DNA from: Herbaspirillum chlorophenolicum
Lineage (GTDB): Bacteria > Pseudomonadota > Gammaproteobacteria > Burkholderiales > Burkholderiaceae_D
Assembly: GCF_001189955.1 (NCBI RefSeq)
Contig: NZ_LFLT01000042.1
Coordinates: 1-32,505, forward strand
Direction: 5' to 3'
Length of the DNA stretch: 32,505 bases
In this document: piece by piece, positions 15,118 through 24,100 of the stretch
Position numbering within the stretch: position 1 is the first letter of the stretch
Layout of the letters: each line of letters starts with the position of its first letter
Made by a program: the position numbers and the translations under genes
The notes under the pieces: model-generated
Databases searched by the model: none
What the model was told of the DNA's origin: nothing
What the model saw: only the letters and a program-made list of their open reading frames with translations

Positions 15118-15420
15118 GGATGGATCGCCTCAACGCAGTGGTGAAAAGGCCGGTCCGTCCACCGATCGATATCGGTTCAGGGAAAATGGATAGGAGAACG
15201 CACCGGGTCGCAAGGCGTGAAGAATGCGAGCCGGTTATGTACGCAATATGAAAAAAACGGGGGGACGAAAAAGGTTGTTTTGAACCAGAATTTATTCGTT
15301 CAATGCGTGTTAGATGTTCGTTTTCTGACTGAACGCATTTCGATGGTGCGTGGGATGTTGACCGGCAACCGAGGCGGTTGAGGTGAAATTATCCGGGAAG
15401 AGGGCGTGCGCGCGAGTGAC

Positions 15421-15446
15421 AAAAAAGGGAGGCCAATAAGCCTCCC
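15421..15446 (-). terminator. Rho-independent terminator of 69-residue protein gene
   Basis: GGGAGGC and GCCTCCC pair around CAATAA. On the minus strand six T follow directly. It lies about 60 bases past the stop codon at 15508. Confidence 0.9.
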
Positions 15447-15507
15447 TGCAGTAGCGACATGGTGGGAAAGAGACAGGCGGCGTCGCCCGTTCCTTGCCTT
15501 CCATGCC

Positions 15508-15717
15508 TCAGACGGATGTATCGATGATATTGCCAATCTTCTTGAAGCCCGCGGAAATGTCATCGCCGACAGTGGTGGCTGCCGACTTCACGGCATCTAC
15601 CGTGGTGTCATAGGCGTCGCCGATGTCGTCGCCGACTTCCTTGGCGACGTTTTTGATCGGTTGGACGACGGTGTTGTAGAAGCTGCTGTTGCCGGAAGAA
15701 ACGGATGACACGCTCAT
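15508..15717 (-). CDS. 69-residue hypothetical with VGDDI repeats
   Basis: The ATG at 15717 has AGGGAG upstream; the frame extends further but only this part looks like protein. The sequence starts MSVSSVSSGNSSFYNTVVQP and has two similar units, KEVGDDIGDAYDTTVDAVKS and TTVGDDISAGFKKIGNIID, a roughly 23-residue repeat of amphipathic helix with VGDDI at matching places. There is no signal peptide or membrane segment. A single-gene transcript with a strong terminator suggests it is well expressed. No family is recognised. Amphipathic repeats of this kind occur in small stress or surface-associated proteins, which is only an analogy. Confidence 0.75.
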   Translation of the reverse strand: MSVSSVSSGNSSFYNTVVQPIKNVAKEVGDDIGDAYDTTVDAVKSAATTVGDDISAGFKKIGNIIDTSV

Positions 15718-15863
15718 GATGAACTCCCTGGTTGTATGAATGATGCCGGCCACTGCGGCTGCAATGGCCGCAGCAGGACATGGCTTCATCATAGCCAAGC
15801 CGGGTGTCAGCGTGAATGCCGCCACACCCGCCTTTCGGGTAAAGATTTGAAAGTCAATGTAAA

Positions 15864-15889
15864 GGCTGGCGGCAACGGGGCCGCCAGCC
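15864..15889 (-). terminator. Terminator of chemoreceptor gene
   Basis: GGCTGGCGGC and GCCGCCAGCC form 10-base perfect arms around AACGGG, 10 bases past the chemoreceptor stop. On the minus strand TTTACATT follows. Confidence 0.75.
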
Positions 15890-15898
15890 AAGCGTGCG

Positions 15899-17551
15899 CT
15901 ATTGCCGCGCCAGTTTGTGCGTGGCCATCGGCAGTGCCGGTACGTGGGATACCACGATTGACCGTTGCGGCGATGCATCGCCGCCGATCTTGAATACCGA
16001 CACTGCCTGGCCTAGCCGGTGCGCCTGGTCGCGCAGGTTTTCGGCAGCGGCAGCGGCCTGCTCCACCAGTGCGGCATTTTGCTGTGTGGTTTCATCGATG
16101 GAGTTGATCGACTGGTTAAGCTGCTCGATGCCGCCGCTTTGTTCCCGGCTGGCCATGGTGATCTCGTTCATGGTCACCGCCATGCCCTGTACCGCACTGC
16201 GTATTTCATCCATCGCGTGGGCCGTTTCGCGCACCAGCAGGTTGCCGCTTTCCACTTTGCTGCCGGAATCGTCGATCAGGGTCTTGATGTCCTTGGCCGC
16301 GGCGGCGGAGCGTTGCGCCAGCGTACGTACTTCTGCCGCCACCACGGCAAAGCCGCGCCCTTGCTCGCCCGCGCGAGCGGCTTCTACGGCGGCATTGAGC
16401 GCCAGGATATTGGTCTGGAATGAGATACCGTCGATCAGGCCGATGATGTCGACGATCTTGTTCGACGCGGTGTTGATTTCTTCCATCGTCATCCCCATGC
16501 GCCGTACCGATTCGCTGCCGCGGTTGGCAATGTCCGAGGCCGATTGCGCCTGGCGGTCGGCGTTGGCTGCCGAGTCGGCATTCTGGCGTACCGTGGCGGC
16601 GAACTGTTCAACGCTGGAGGCAGTTTCCTCCAGGCTGGAGGCCTGGGATTCGGTACGGCCGGAGAGATCGAGATTGCCGCTGGCGATTTCCTGCGTCGAG
16701 ACCGTAATCGATTCCACATTGCGCCGCACATCTCCAATGATGGAGCGCAGGTTGACGTTGAGTTGCTGCAGCGCCTGCAGCAGCAGCCCCATGTCGCCGC
16801 GCCGGCTGGTGTCGACGCGCAGGTTCAGGTCGCCGCCGGCCAGGGCATGTACGGTGCTGATGGCTTGTTTCAGCGGCGCTACGATGGCTGCGTGCAGCAT
16901 GCCCCAGGAACCCAGCAGCAGCACGATGCCGGCGACGGTACCGGCCCATATCGGATAAGGATTGGCGCCTGCCGTTTGGATGGCGTTGCCGGCGATGAGC
17001 CCGCCGGCGGCGAATATCAGTGCGAGCACGGACATGACCAGGCCCAACCTGCGCGCAATGGAGATGTTGCGCAAGCTCAGCAGCCAGCCGGCGAAGCCGC
17101 TGCGCACTGCCGCGCCGCGCCGGATGCGCAAGCCGGCGGCCTGGCCCGCGCTGAAGCGGTGGTAGATGGCATCGGTCGCCTGCACCTGTTCGCGCGAAGG
17201 GCGCGTGCGTACCGACATATAACCGACTGTCTGGCCGTTTTCTCGCACCGGCGTGACGTTGGCCTGTACCCAGTAGAAGTCGCCGTTCTTGCAGCGGTTC
17301 TTGACCAGTCCATTCCATGGCAGCCCCGATTTGATCGTGGCCCATAGGTCGGCAAAGGCTTCCCGCGGCATGTCGGGGTGGCGCACGATGTTTTGCGGCG
17401 CGCCGATCAACTCGGCTTCGGTGAAGCCGCTGATTTCAATGAAGTAAGGATTGACGTAAGTGATGTTGCCCTGGAGATCAGTCTTGGAGACGATGGATTT
17501 GCTGTCTTCAAGCAGGCGTTCGACAGTGGTGACCGGCAGGTTCTTGCGCAT
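15899..17551 (-). CDS. Aer-like PAS-domain chemoreceptor
   Basis: The product is 550 residues from the ATG at 17551 (AAGGGG upstream). A PAS domain (about 10-115) includes [37 protein letters not shown] and [19 protein letters not shown], the pattern of the FAD-binding PAS of Aer-type energy-taxis receptors. Two membrane segments follow (about 169-188 and 201-218) with only a short loop between them, so there is no periplasmic sensor. A HAMP-like region covers 220-275 and the methyl-accepting signalling domain has its hairpin tip at about 390-410 ([20 protein letters not shown]). It ends HKLARQ without an NWETF-type tether. It should relay intracellular redox or oxygen state to CheA/CheW. Flavin binding is inferred. 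Confidence 0.93.
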   Translation of the reverse strand: MRKNLPVTTVERLLEDSKSIVSKTDLQGNITYVNPYFIEISGFTEAELIGAPQNIVRHPDMPREAFADLWATIKSGLPWNGLVKNRCKNGDFYWVQANVTPVRENGQTVGYMSVRTRPSREQVQATDAIYHRFSAGQAAGLRIRRGAAVRSGFAGWLLSLRNISIARRLGLVMSVLALIFAAGGLIAGNAIQTAGANPYPIWAGTVAGIVLLLGSWGMLHAAIVAPLKQAISTVHALAGGDLNLRVDTSRRGDMGLLLQALQQLNVNLRSIIGDVRRNVESITVSTQEIASGNLDLSGRTESQASSLEETASSVEQFAATVRQNADSAANADRQAQSASDIANRGSESVRRMGMTMEEINTASNKIVDIIGLIDGISFQTNILALNAAVEAARAGEQGRGFAVVAAEVRTLAQRSAAAAKDIKTLIDDSGSKVESGNLLVRETAHAMDEIRSAVQGMAVTMNEITMASREQSGGIEQLNQSINSIDETTQQNAALVEQAAAAAENLRDQAHRLGQAVSVFKIGGDASPQRSIVVSHVPALPMATHKLARQ

Positions 17552-17877
17552 GCGATTTCCCCTTGCGTTAGTGCGCCCGGGCCCGCGCCATAGGCTGGAC
17601 CGGTGCATGTAGTTGTGGATGCCGCGGCACTTTCCCCGGATGCCGCAGCCCTGCAAACTCAAACTATCGCTACTGCGTGTGGAATTGGATACGTCGGTAA
17701 GGCTTGGAACCGTTCATACCGGCAGGTAGCGTGGGCTTGCCTGCCGGCTTGGTGCATGAAGTTTTTTTAATTTGGTGCAACGAGCCATTGTTGGCAGATT
17801 TTTTCGGGTTTTTCAAGCGGCGACACGATGTACGGTATGAAACTTAACGAAACTATATGGAAATGTGTTGTAAAAAT

Positions 17878-17900
17878 ATACGTAATTAATAGTTACGTAT
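17878..17900. repeat. Dyad in AT-rich intergenic region
   Basis: ATACGTAA and TTACGTAT form perfect 8-base arms around TTAATAG. It lies in the 415-base gap between the lipoprotein stop (17967) and the chemoreceptor start (17551), both minus strand. It is a candidate operator for the chemoreceptor promoter. A GCCA-CAGA / TCTG-TGGC hairpin at 17923-17946 may end the lipoprotein transcript. The gap holds no supported gene. Confidence 0.45.
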
Positions 17901-17966
17901 CATCGCATGAGAAATGCGCCTTGCCACAGAGCGGTCTGTAGTGGCAGGAGAGAACCCCTGTTGCGT

Positions 17967-18560
17967 TTATTGTTGAGGCTGGACCTGGAACAACAGCCCC
18001 TGCGGCACGACTTCCACCGACAGTAGCTGGTTGGCGACGACTTCCGTCATGCGCTGCCCGGGATTGTTGAGGGCGATGCTGGTCAGGCGGGTGATCAGCG
18101 GCAGCAGCTTTTCCGGGTTGGATGAGACGAAGCTGCGTGCGGAACTGTCTGCACAGATCAGGAATTCGTCGCGGGCGGCCTGCGAACGGTCGGTGAGCAG
18201 TACGCCGACCGCCCTCAATTCGCCTTTCTTGTTGAGCGTGCCGAGCATGGAAGTCTGTGCCGGGCCGACCTTGGTTTCCAGTACGTATTCATACTGGCCG
18301 GGATGCAGGCGAGATGGGTCGAGCCGGTACAGGTTGGCCATGTGTTCCGGTTCGTCCACGCGCATGCCGGCCAGCGCATCGGGCAGCTTCTGGTTGAAGC
18401 GCCCGGCGAATTCGTTGGGCGTCACGCCCAGGGTGGTTTCGGCCGCGGCGTGCTCAGCCAGTTGTTTGTCGATGGAACGGTCGCAGCCGGCCAGCAATGC
18501 GGCCATCGCCAGGGTGGCGCATAGCAGCAGGCGCTGCGGGAGTGGGGAGCGTGAAGGCAT
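17967..18560 (-). CDS. Predicted lipoprotein, function unknown
   Basis: From the ATG at 18560 the product is 197 residues: MPSRSPLPQRLLLCATLAMA, then ALLAGC with the lipobox, followed by Asp. Asp after the lipidated Cys often signals inner-membrane retention. An upstream TTG at 18602 would add 14 residues ahead of the signal peptide and is less likely; neither start has a clear ribosome site. The mature protein has a helical AEHAAAETTLGVTPNEFAGR stretch, then a mixed alpha/beta body with YEYVLETKVGPAQTSMLGTL. No catalytic motif is seen and no family is recognised. It is divergent from the MazG-like gene. Confidence 0.75.
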   Translation of the reverse strand: MPSRSPLPQRLLLCATLAMAALLAGCDRSIDKQLAEHAAAETTLGVTPNEFAGRFNQKLPDALAGMRVDEPEHMANLYRLDPSRLHPGQYEYVLETKVGPAQTSMLGTLNKKGELRAVGVLLTDRSQAARDEFLICADSSARSFVSSNPEKLLPLITRLTSIALNNPGQRMTEVVANQLLSVEVVPQGLLFQVQPQQ

Positions 18561-18729
18561 GGTCGGGAAATCGGTCGGGAAGATCGCTACATTGTGCACC
18601 AAGGCGCCATGATGTGGCCTGTCTCAGATCAAGTGCATGCAGGATCGCAGGCGGTATGCGGACGCGCCGCGCTGTTGGCGATGATGATAAAGTGAGCGCT
18701 TTTCCGACAGCCCTGCGCATTGCCATCCC

Positions 18730-19155
18730 ATGAGCGTCCCACAGGAACCGATCTCCGACCTTATCGAACTGCGCGGCATCATTCGCCAGTTTTCCAGTGA
18801 ACGCGACTGGCTGCGCTTCCATACGCCGAAGAATCTCGCCATGGCGCTGTCGGTGGAAGCGGCTGAGCTGATGGAGCATTTCCAGTGGCTGCCCACTGGC
18901 GCCGACCATGAGCTCGATGCCGCCGCCCGTGAAGGCATACGGCACGAGATGGCCGATGTGCTGGTCTACCTGATCCAGTTGGCCGACCATACCGGCGTAG
19001 ACCTGCGCAGCGCGGTGCTGGAGAAGATGGAGCTTAACCGCCGCAAGTACCCGGTCGAGCAGGCGCGCGGCAGTTCACGGAAATATACGGCCTACAGCGC
19101 CGGCAGCAGCAAGGACGACACTACCAATAACAATAGCGGCGGTAGCGGCGGCTGA
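18730..19155 (+). CDS. MazG-like nucleotide pyrophosphohydrolase
   Basis: The product is 141 residues. The all-alpha NTP pyrophosphatase metal site is visible: E43-A-A-E46 in LSVEAAELMEHFQW and E73-x2-D76 in RHEMADVLVYLIQLAD, the paired E-x2-E and E-x2-D helices that bind magnesium. RFHTPKNLAMAL is the family's leading helix. Size and pattern fit the dCTPase/RS21-C6 type, which cleaves non-canonical or excess deoxynucleotides to monophosphate and pyrophosphate in the cytoplasm. The tail after about residue 110 (SSKDDTTNNNSGGSGG) is low-complexity and probably disordered. The methyltransferase gene starts 50 bases later on the same strand. Confidence 0.9.
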   Translation: MSVPQEPISDLIELRGIIRQFSSERDWLRFHTPKNLAMALSVEAAELMEHFQWLPTGADHELDAAAREGIRHEMADVLVYLIQLADHTGVDLRSAVLEKMELNRRKYPVEQARGSSRKYTAYSAGSSKDDTTNNNSGGSGG

Positions 19156-19204
19156 TGCCGCCACCGTCCAATAACGCCAACGCCATCCCCGCAGGGAGCC
19201 CGCC

Positions 19205-20773
19205 TTGAATAACTGGAACGACGGATACGTCTTCGACATCGCCTACACCTACGGTTACTACCCCGGCATGAATCCGGCGCGTTTGCCGCTGGCGTTTGCC
19301 TTCCACGGCTTGCGGGCGCCAGTCGTGCAGACTGCCTGCGAGCTGGGGTTCGGCCAGGGGTTGTCGACCAACTTCCATGCCGCGGCATCGGGCACGCGCT
19401 GGTGGGGCAACGATTTCAATCCCATGCAAGCCGGCTTTGCCAAAGAGCTGGCGGCGGCCAGCGGTAGCGGCGCGCAGTTGGAGGACTCGAGCTTTTCGCA
19501 CTTTTGCCGCCGCAGCGACCTGCCGGATTTTGATTTCATCGCGCTGCACGGCGTGTGGAGCTGGGTCTCGGAAGAAAACCGCGCCATCATCTTCGATTTT
19601 ATCGACCGCAAGCTCAAGCCCGGCGGCGTGCTTTATATCAGCTACAACACCCAGCCCGGCTGGTCCGCTTTCATGCCGCTGCGCGACCTGATGGTGCAGC
19701 ACACGCAGCAAGCCGGCAATGACGAACAGGCGCTGCCGACCGAAGCGCGCATCGATGCCGCATTGGATTTCGCCGCCCGCATGTTCGATACCGACCCGGT
19801 GTATGCGCAGGCCAACCCGTTCATGCGCGACCGCCTGAAAATACTGCAGCAGCAAGGCCGCGACTATCTGGCGCACGAGTACTTCAACCGCGACTGGCAC
19901 GCCGAATCCTTCGCCCGGATGCACCAGCGCCTGTCGCAATCCGGCTTGCAGTTTGCTTGCCCGGCCAACTACGCCGACCATATCGACATGGCCAATCTGA
20001 CGCCTGCGCAGCGGCAGTTCATGCAGGGCATGGATGATCCCGTGATGCAGCAGAGCGTGCGCGACTTCATGGTCAACCAGCAGTTCCGGCGCGACTACTG
20101 GGTGCGTGGCGGGCAGTGGCTGGACGACCGCCAGCGGGTGCAGGCGCTGGCGCTGCAAAGCATCGTGCTGCTGACCGAGCCGGACAAGGTGCCGCTGACC
20201 ATCCAGAACGTGGCCTCCGAGATCACCCTGAACCGGCTGATTTACGACCCCATCCTGCAGGCCTTGAGCGATTACCAGCCGCATACGCTGGTTGACCTGG
20301 CGGCTTCGCTGGCGCATCGCAACCTGAATTTGTCGCAAGTGCTCGACTCGGCGCTGATGCTGATCGGTACCGGCCATGCCGCGCCGTTGCCGACGGAACC
20401 TGCGGACGATGCGCGCGCGGAGATCGCCCGGCGTACCCGGGCACTCAATGTGCATTTGCTGAAAAAAGCGGCCTTGGCTGCGCCGTCGTCCATCGAGGGG
20501 GGAGTCGGCCACTTGTGCAGCCCGGTGACTGGCGGCGGGGTGCCGGTCGACCGCATTGGCCAATTGTTCCTGCTGGCCTATCTGGAGCATGGCGAGAATG
20601 TGGATGCATGGCCGGCGCTGGCATGGAAGTACATCAGCGCGCAAGGCAAGAAGCTGGTGCGCGAAGGGATACGGCTTGAGGGCGAGCAGGAAAATCTGGG
20701 CGAGCTGGCAACCCAGGCGCAGTTATTTGCGCGTACCCGCCTGCCGTTGTTGCGCGCGCTGCAAGTCGTGTGA
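19205..20773 (+). CDS. Class I SAM methyltransferase with regulatory domain
   Basis: The product is 522 residues. The start is TTG at 19205, with GGGAG about 7 bases upstream; no nearby in-frame ATG would keep the conserved N-terminus. YVFDIAYTYGYYPGMNPARL is the characteristic start of methyltransferases that carry the methyltransferase regulatory domain. Motif I is ELGFGQG (46-52), with the acidic residue ending the next strand near WWGNDFNP and LKPGGVLYISYNTQPGWSAF after strand 4. Residues about 200-310 should be the regulatory domain and the rest is a helical C-terminus. The methyl acceptor is unknown. It may be co-transcribed with the MazG-like gene. Confidence 0.88.
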   Translation: MNNWNDGYVFDIAYTYGYYPGMNPARLPLAFAFHGLRAPVVQTACELGFGQGLSTNFHAAASGTRWWGNDFNPMQAGFAKELAAASGSGAQLEDSSFSHFCRRSDLPDFDFIALHGVWSWVSEENRAIIFDFIDRKLKPGGVLYISYNTQPGWSAFMPLRDLMVQHTQQAGNDEQALPTEARIDAALDFAARMFDTDPVYAQANPFMRDRLKILQQQGRDYLAHEYFNRDWHAESFARMHQRLSQSGLQFACPANYADHIDMANLTPAQRQFMQGMDDPVMQQSVRDFMVNQQFRRDYWVRGGQWLDDRQRVQALALQSIVLLTEPDKVPLTIQNVASEITLNRLIYDPILQALSDYQPHTLVDLAASLAHRNLNLSQVLDSALMLIGTGHAAPLPTEPADDARAEIARRTRALNVHLLKKAALAAPSSIEGGVGHLCSPVTGGGVPVDRIGQLFLLAYLEHGENVDAWPALAWKYISAQGKKLVREGIRLEGEQENLGELATQAQLFARTRLPLLRALQVV

Positions 20774-21050
20774 CCGGCATGTGACGGTCGTGGATAAAAC
20801 GTCACATCGACTGACGGGCGTTTGCATAGGCCTGCGCTAGCCTGTAGCATTTCGCTTGGCCTGCCAACGCGGGCCTGTCATTTGCCGGATATCGGGAGGG
20901 GCCGGTAGAGCGGCGCATCAGGCGGTCAATGCATTTCGTCCATGGCGGTGCCGGGCGTGGAGTCCGGAACAATTCCCTGTCTTGCTACTTCGCGGATACG
21001 CTTGCCGTCGTCATCCGCGGGTAGCTTCTGATCACCAAGAAAATTTTCCC

Positions 21051-21086
21051 ATGAGAAAGTTCATGCTCTGCCTATGTCGCGTCTGA
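21051..21086 (+). other. Possible leader peptide overlapping diguanylate cyclase start
   Basis: An 11-codon frame, MRKFMLCLCRV then TGA, starts at 21051 and ends 13 bases inside the cyclase gene in another frame. The cyclase ATG has no clear ribosome site, so stop-start coupling could deliver ribosomes to it. Equally, this may be chance; no good ribosome site precedes the small frame either. Confidence 0.25.
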
Positions 21087-22747
21087 ACCTGAAACTGAAA
21101 ACCCGCCTGGCTTTGGCCATTGTGGCCGCTGTGGTGATTACCGCCATCGTGGTCACCGCCATTTCGCTCTTCGTCATCCGGCGCGATATGCGCGATGAAC
21201 TGGGCGAGCAGCAATTTACCGCCCTGAAGCTGACCGCCGCTGCGCTCGATGCCGGTTTTGAAGACCGGCGCATCTCATTGCGCCTGCTGGGCGAGGGCAT
21301 TCCCGATGCCGCGCGCCATCATCCGGAGCAGATGCAGCGTTACCTTGAACAGCACCTGTCGCTCAATGCGCAGTTCTTCAATGTCAGCGTAGTCGAAGCC
21401 AATGGCGCCATGATCGCCAACTATGCCGATGCCGGCCAGGTCAACCGCTTCAGCATGGCCGGCCGCGACTATCTGGTGGATACGGTCAAGGCCAAAAAGG
21501 GCGTGATTTCCAGGCCGCTGAAAAGCAAGATGTCCAACCGCTCGGTGGTCTTGATGACCGAGCCGCTGCTCAATGCGCACGGTGAAGTGGACCTGGTGCT
21601 GGTGGCCAGCATCGACCTGAAGGAGCACAATTTCCTCGGCCAGTTTACCGACGTGCGCCTGGGCAAGAGCGGCTTCATGTACATCTTCACCACCGATGGC
21701 ATCGTGGTTGAGCATCCCGACAAGGAGCTCATTCTCAACCACATGGATGTTGCCGGCGGCCAGGGCATTGCCAACGAACAGGCGCTCAAGGGGTTTGAAG
21801 GCAGCATGGATAGTGTGGACCAGGCTGGCGAGCCAGCCTTGACTTCGTACAAGCGCATGAGCAGCACCAACTGGATCATCGGCGCCCACTACCTGAGTTC
21901 GGACGCCTACGCGCCCATCGCCGAAATGCAGGAGCGCGCCATCTTGGCTGCCACCGTGCTGACGGTGCTGGCCGGCATTCTGGCCTGGTGGTTCGTCAAC
22001 CGCCTGTTCCTTCCGTTGCAGCGTTTGCTCGCGCACATCCAGCGTATCCGCCAGGACAAGAGCCTGGCGCAATTGCCGGGCGAAGTGCGCCAGGACGAGC
22101 TGGGCGACCTGCATGGCGCCTTCAATGCCCTGATGCAGGAACGCAAGAACATCGAGGCCGAACTGGATGAGGCGCGCGTCAACCTGGAGGAAATGAACAA
22201 GACCCTGTCCCGCCTGGCGCTGGAAGACGCGCTCACCGGCCTGGCCAACCGCCGCCAGTTCGAGCGCGGCCTGCAGGAGGAATTCAACCGTGCGGCGCGT
22301 ACCGGCCTGTCGCTGGCGGTGATCATGATCGATGTCGATTACTTCAAGCAGTACAACGACCTGTACGGCCACATGGCTGGCGACAAGGTGCTGCGCCGCC
22401 TGGGCAGCGCCATCCGCGATACCAATGTGCGTCCGGAAGACCTGCTGGCGCGCTACGGCGGCGAAGAGATCGCGGTGCTGCTGCCGGGCGCCAAGCTGGA
22501 GGGGGCGATGATGGTGGCCGAGCGCATCCGCAAGTCGGTCCAGGGCCTGGGGATCGAACACACCGCCAGCGCCACCGGCTACCTCACCATCAGCATCGGC
22601 GTCTCCGCCGTGGCTCCCCAGCGCCAGGTGGACAACCCGGAGGACGTGCTGCGCGAGGCTGACGAAGCGCTGTACCTGGCCAAGGCGGCAGGCCGCGATT
22701 GCATCCGCACCGTGGATGATCTGAAACAGTCCAGGGGAGCGGCCTGA
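21074..22747 (+). CDS. Membrane-bound diguanylate cyclase with extracytoplasmic sensor
   Basis: The product is 557 residues. A first membrane helix (about 12-35) is followed by a periplasmic Cache-type sensor (about 40-285), with NVSVVEANGAMIANYADAGQ and FMYIFTTDGIVVEHPDKELI as typical strands. A second helix (about 289-308) leads to a HAMP domain and a coiled coil (EAELDEARVNLEEMNKTLSR). The GGDEF domain begins LEDALTGLANRRQFE. Its active loop is GGEEI at 462-466: the two glycines and both acids are kept, but Ile replaces the usual Phe. The inhibitory RxxD site (R453-P-E-D456) is present. It probably makes c-di-GMP from two GTP in response to a small external ligand. Confidence 0.92.
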   Translation: MSRLNLKLKTRLALAIVAAVVITAIVVTAISLFVIRRDMRDELGEQQFTALKLTAAALDAGFEDRRISLRLLGEGIPDAARHHPEQMQRYLEQHLSLNAQFFNVSVVEANGAMIANYADAGQVNRFSMAGRDYLVDTVKAKKGVISRPLKSKMSNRSVVLMTEPLLNAHGEVDLVLVASIDLKEHNFLGQFTDVRLGKSGFMYIFTTDGIVVEHPDKELILNHMDVAGGQGIANEQALKGFEGSMDSVDQAGEPALTSYKRMSSTNWIIGAHYLSSDAYAPIAEMQERAILAATVLTVLAGILAWWFVNRLFLPLQRLLAHIQRIRQDKSLAQLPGEVRQDELGDLHGAFNALMQERKNIEAELDEARVNLEEMNKTLSRLALEDALTGLANRRQFERGLQEEFNRAARTGLSLAVIMIDVDYFKQYNDLYGHMAGDKVLRRLGSAIRDTNVRPEDLLARYGGEEIAVLLPGAKLEGAMMVAERIRKSVQGLGIEHTASATGYLTISIGVSAVAPQRQVDNPEDVLREADEALYLAKAAGRDCIRTVDDLKQSRGAA

Positions 22748-22783
22748 GCCGGAGCCTCCAGGAGCCTGTAACGATTTCGGCAG

Positions 22784-22834
22784 GCCCGCCTACAAAAAAG
22801 CCGCGCATCATGCGCGGCTTTTTTGTAGGCGGGC
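22784..22834. terminator. Bidirectional terminator with 24-base arms
   Basis: Arms 22784-22807 and 22811-22834 are perfect inverse copies around TCA. Each contains GCCGCGCA/TGCGCGGC next to a six-base A or T run, so each strand gets hairpin plus U-tract. It separates the convergent cyclase and exported-protein genes. Confidence 0.95.
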
Positions 22835-22851
22835 TCAGAACCTGTGCAGGC

Positions 22852-23355
22852 TCATGGCTGTTGCGGCGAAGGCACCAGGTACTTGGACTTGGCGCAGTAC
22901 ATCTTGGCATTCGTGTTGTTGTAGACGATCTTGCTGCCTGCTTGCGACTGGCGTACTGGATAGGCGGAATTGTCTTCCTGCGTGAAGCGTATGCCCAGGG
23001 TCGAGCTGATGGCGTCCGTCAACCTGACCGGGGTGGCGTTGAAGAAGGCGCCGATGAAGTCGGCCTGGCTGTTGCTGTCGTTGACCAGCAGGTCGGTGAC
23101 CTGCACACCCCACAGGTTGACATTGGTGGCCTTGAACCAGTAAGCGCCGCCTTCGGTCTTGTACGGCGGGCCGAAGGCTTCGTAGAGGTAGTCGTAGAAG
23201 TATTTACTGTTGAGCTGGTTCAGGCACAGCAAGGCATTGCCGACTTCGATGCCGAAGCTGGGTTGCGGCGCGGCTTGCGCGACAGGGGCCACGCCGGCCG
23301 AACAGGCCAGCGCCAGCGCCGGCAGGCTTGCGGCCAGGCGACGTACGATTTTCAA
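22852..23355 (-). CDS. Exported hypothetical protein
   Basis: The product is 167 residues from a TTG at 23353-23355, preceded by GGGAG at 5 bases; no in-frame ATG gives a full signal peptide. MKIVRRLAASLPALALACSA then GVAPVAQA is a signal peptide of about 28 residues. The mature part opens PQPSFGIEVGNALLCLNQLN and has FYDYLYEAFGPPYKTEGGAY and LWGVQVTDLLVNDSNSQADF. Two cysteines (LLCLN and MYCAKSK) could pair. It looks like a soluble periplasmic or secreted protein. No family is recognised. It is convergent with the diguanylate cyclase. Confidence 0.75.
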   Translation of the reverse strand: MKIVRRLAASLPALALACSAGVAPVAQAAPQPSFGIEVGNALLCLNQLNSKYFYDYLYEAFGPPYKTEGGAYWFKATNVNLWGVQVTDLLVNDSNSQADFIGAFFNATPVRLTDAISSTLGIRFTQEDNSAYPVRQSQAGSKIVYNNTNAKMYCAKSKYLVPSPQQP

Positions 23356-23534
23356 ACAAGCTCCCGAGGATGATGCCGGATCGGCTGATTGTTACTTTGA
23401 CCATTCCGTATGGCCGTGGGAGTCGATTGTAGGGGGCTTTGCCGATTTTTTCCAATCGGCATGCGTTGAGGATGCAATACGCGGCCCTGATGCGTAACGT
23501 CCCCGCCGCTTATTGGCGGGATGCGTTCACGGTG

Positions 23535-23981
23535 TCAGCGTCCGCTTCTGAGCATGCGTTCGCCGCGCGCGGAAGGACCGGTCGCCGCAGGGTGTTGTTG
23601 CGCCAGGCTGCCCAGGCCGTCGAGGAAAGAGGCGATACCGGTTCCCTTGACCAGCACGCAAGGTTTGCCCAGTTTCTTGCAGGTGCTTTTGACCAGGTGA
23701 TAGGCGTTATGGCTGATGTTGCCGGACGCGCAGATCACGATGTCAGCCGTGGCCAGCATCGGCGTCAGGCGGTGCAGGTTGTCTTCGCGGCCGCCGTCGT
23801 GGTGGATGAAACGCCCGGCGCGTGTTTCGATCTCGGCACGGTAGTGGTTGCGCGCGCCGGTCAATCCACCCACGCATAGCACACAGCGGTCGTCCAGTGA
23901 AATGCGCGAGGCGGGCTGGGAGGGGAGGTCGGCTGGTGCAGGTACATTGCTTGCCTTGGTTCGGCGGTTCTCTTTTCGCAT
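23535..23981 (-). CDS. DUF2325 domain protein
   Basis: From the ATG at 23981 the product is 148 residues; the frame is open further upstream but that part looks non-coding, and the start is uncertain. The DUF2325 pattern is clear: DDRCVLCVGGLTGARNHYRA (31-50), GRFIHHDGGREDNLHRL (56-72), ATADIVICASGNISHNAYHL (77-96) and KKLGKPCVLVKGTGIASFLD (102-121). Conserved cysteines, His60/His61 and a Rossmann-like alternation suggest a nucleotide- or metal-binding fold. Its function is unknown. It is the last of three minus-strand genes, after YafY and VOC. Confidence 0.8.
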   Translation of the reverse strand: MRKENRRTKASNVPAPADLPSQPASRISLDDRCVLCVGGLTGARNHYRAEIETRAGRFIHHDGGREDNLHRLTPMLATADIVICASGNISHNAYHLVKSTCKKLGKPCVLVKGTGIASFLDGLGSLAQQHPAATGPSARGERMLRSGR

Positions 23982-24100
23982 GGGGTGGCCCGGAATCGAT
24001 GACCGTTCAAGACTAAACCCGCCATCGCCTTGGGCGAACGAATGAATTCGCATCTGCATATGCGGTTTGCGCCGCGGCTCACTGGGCGCCTGGTACGGCG

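Noticed and set aside
19121..20644. 507-codon minus-strand frame
   Set aside because: Antisense to the methyltransferase; low-complexity Arg/Gln/His composition.
21275..22561. 428-codon minus-strand frame
   Set aside because: Antisense to the diguanylate cyclase, with His/Gln-rich shadow composition.
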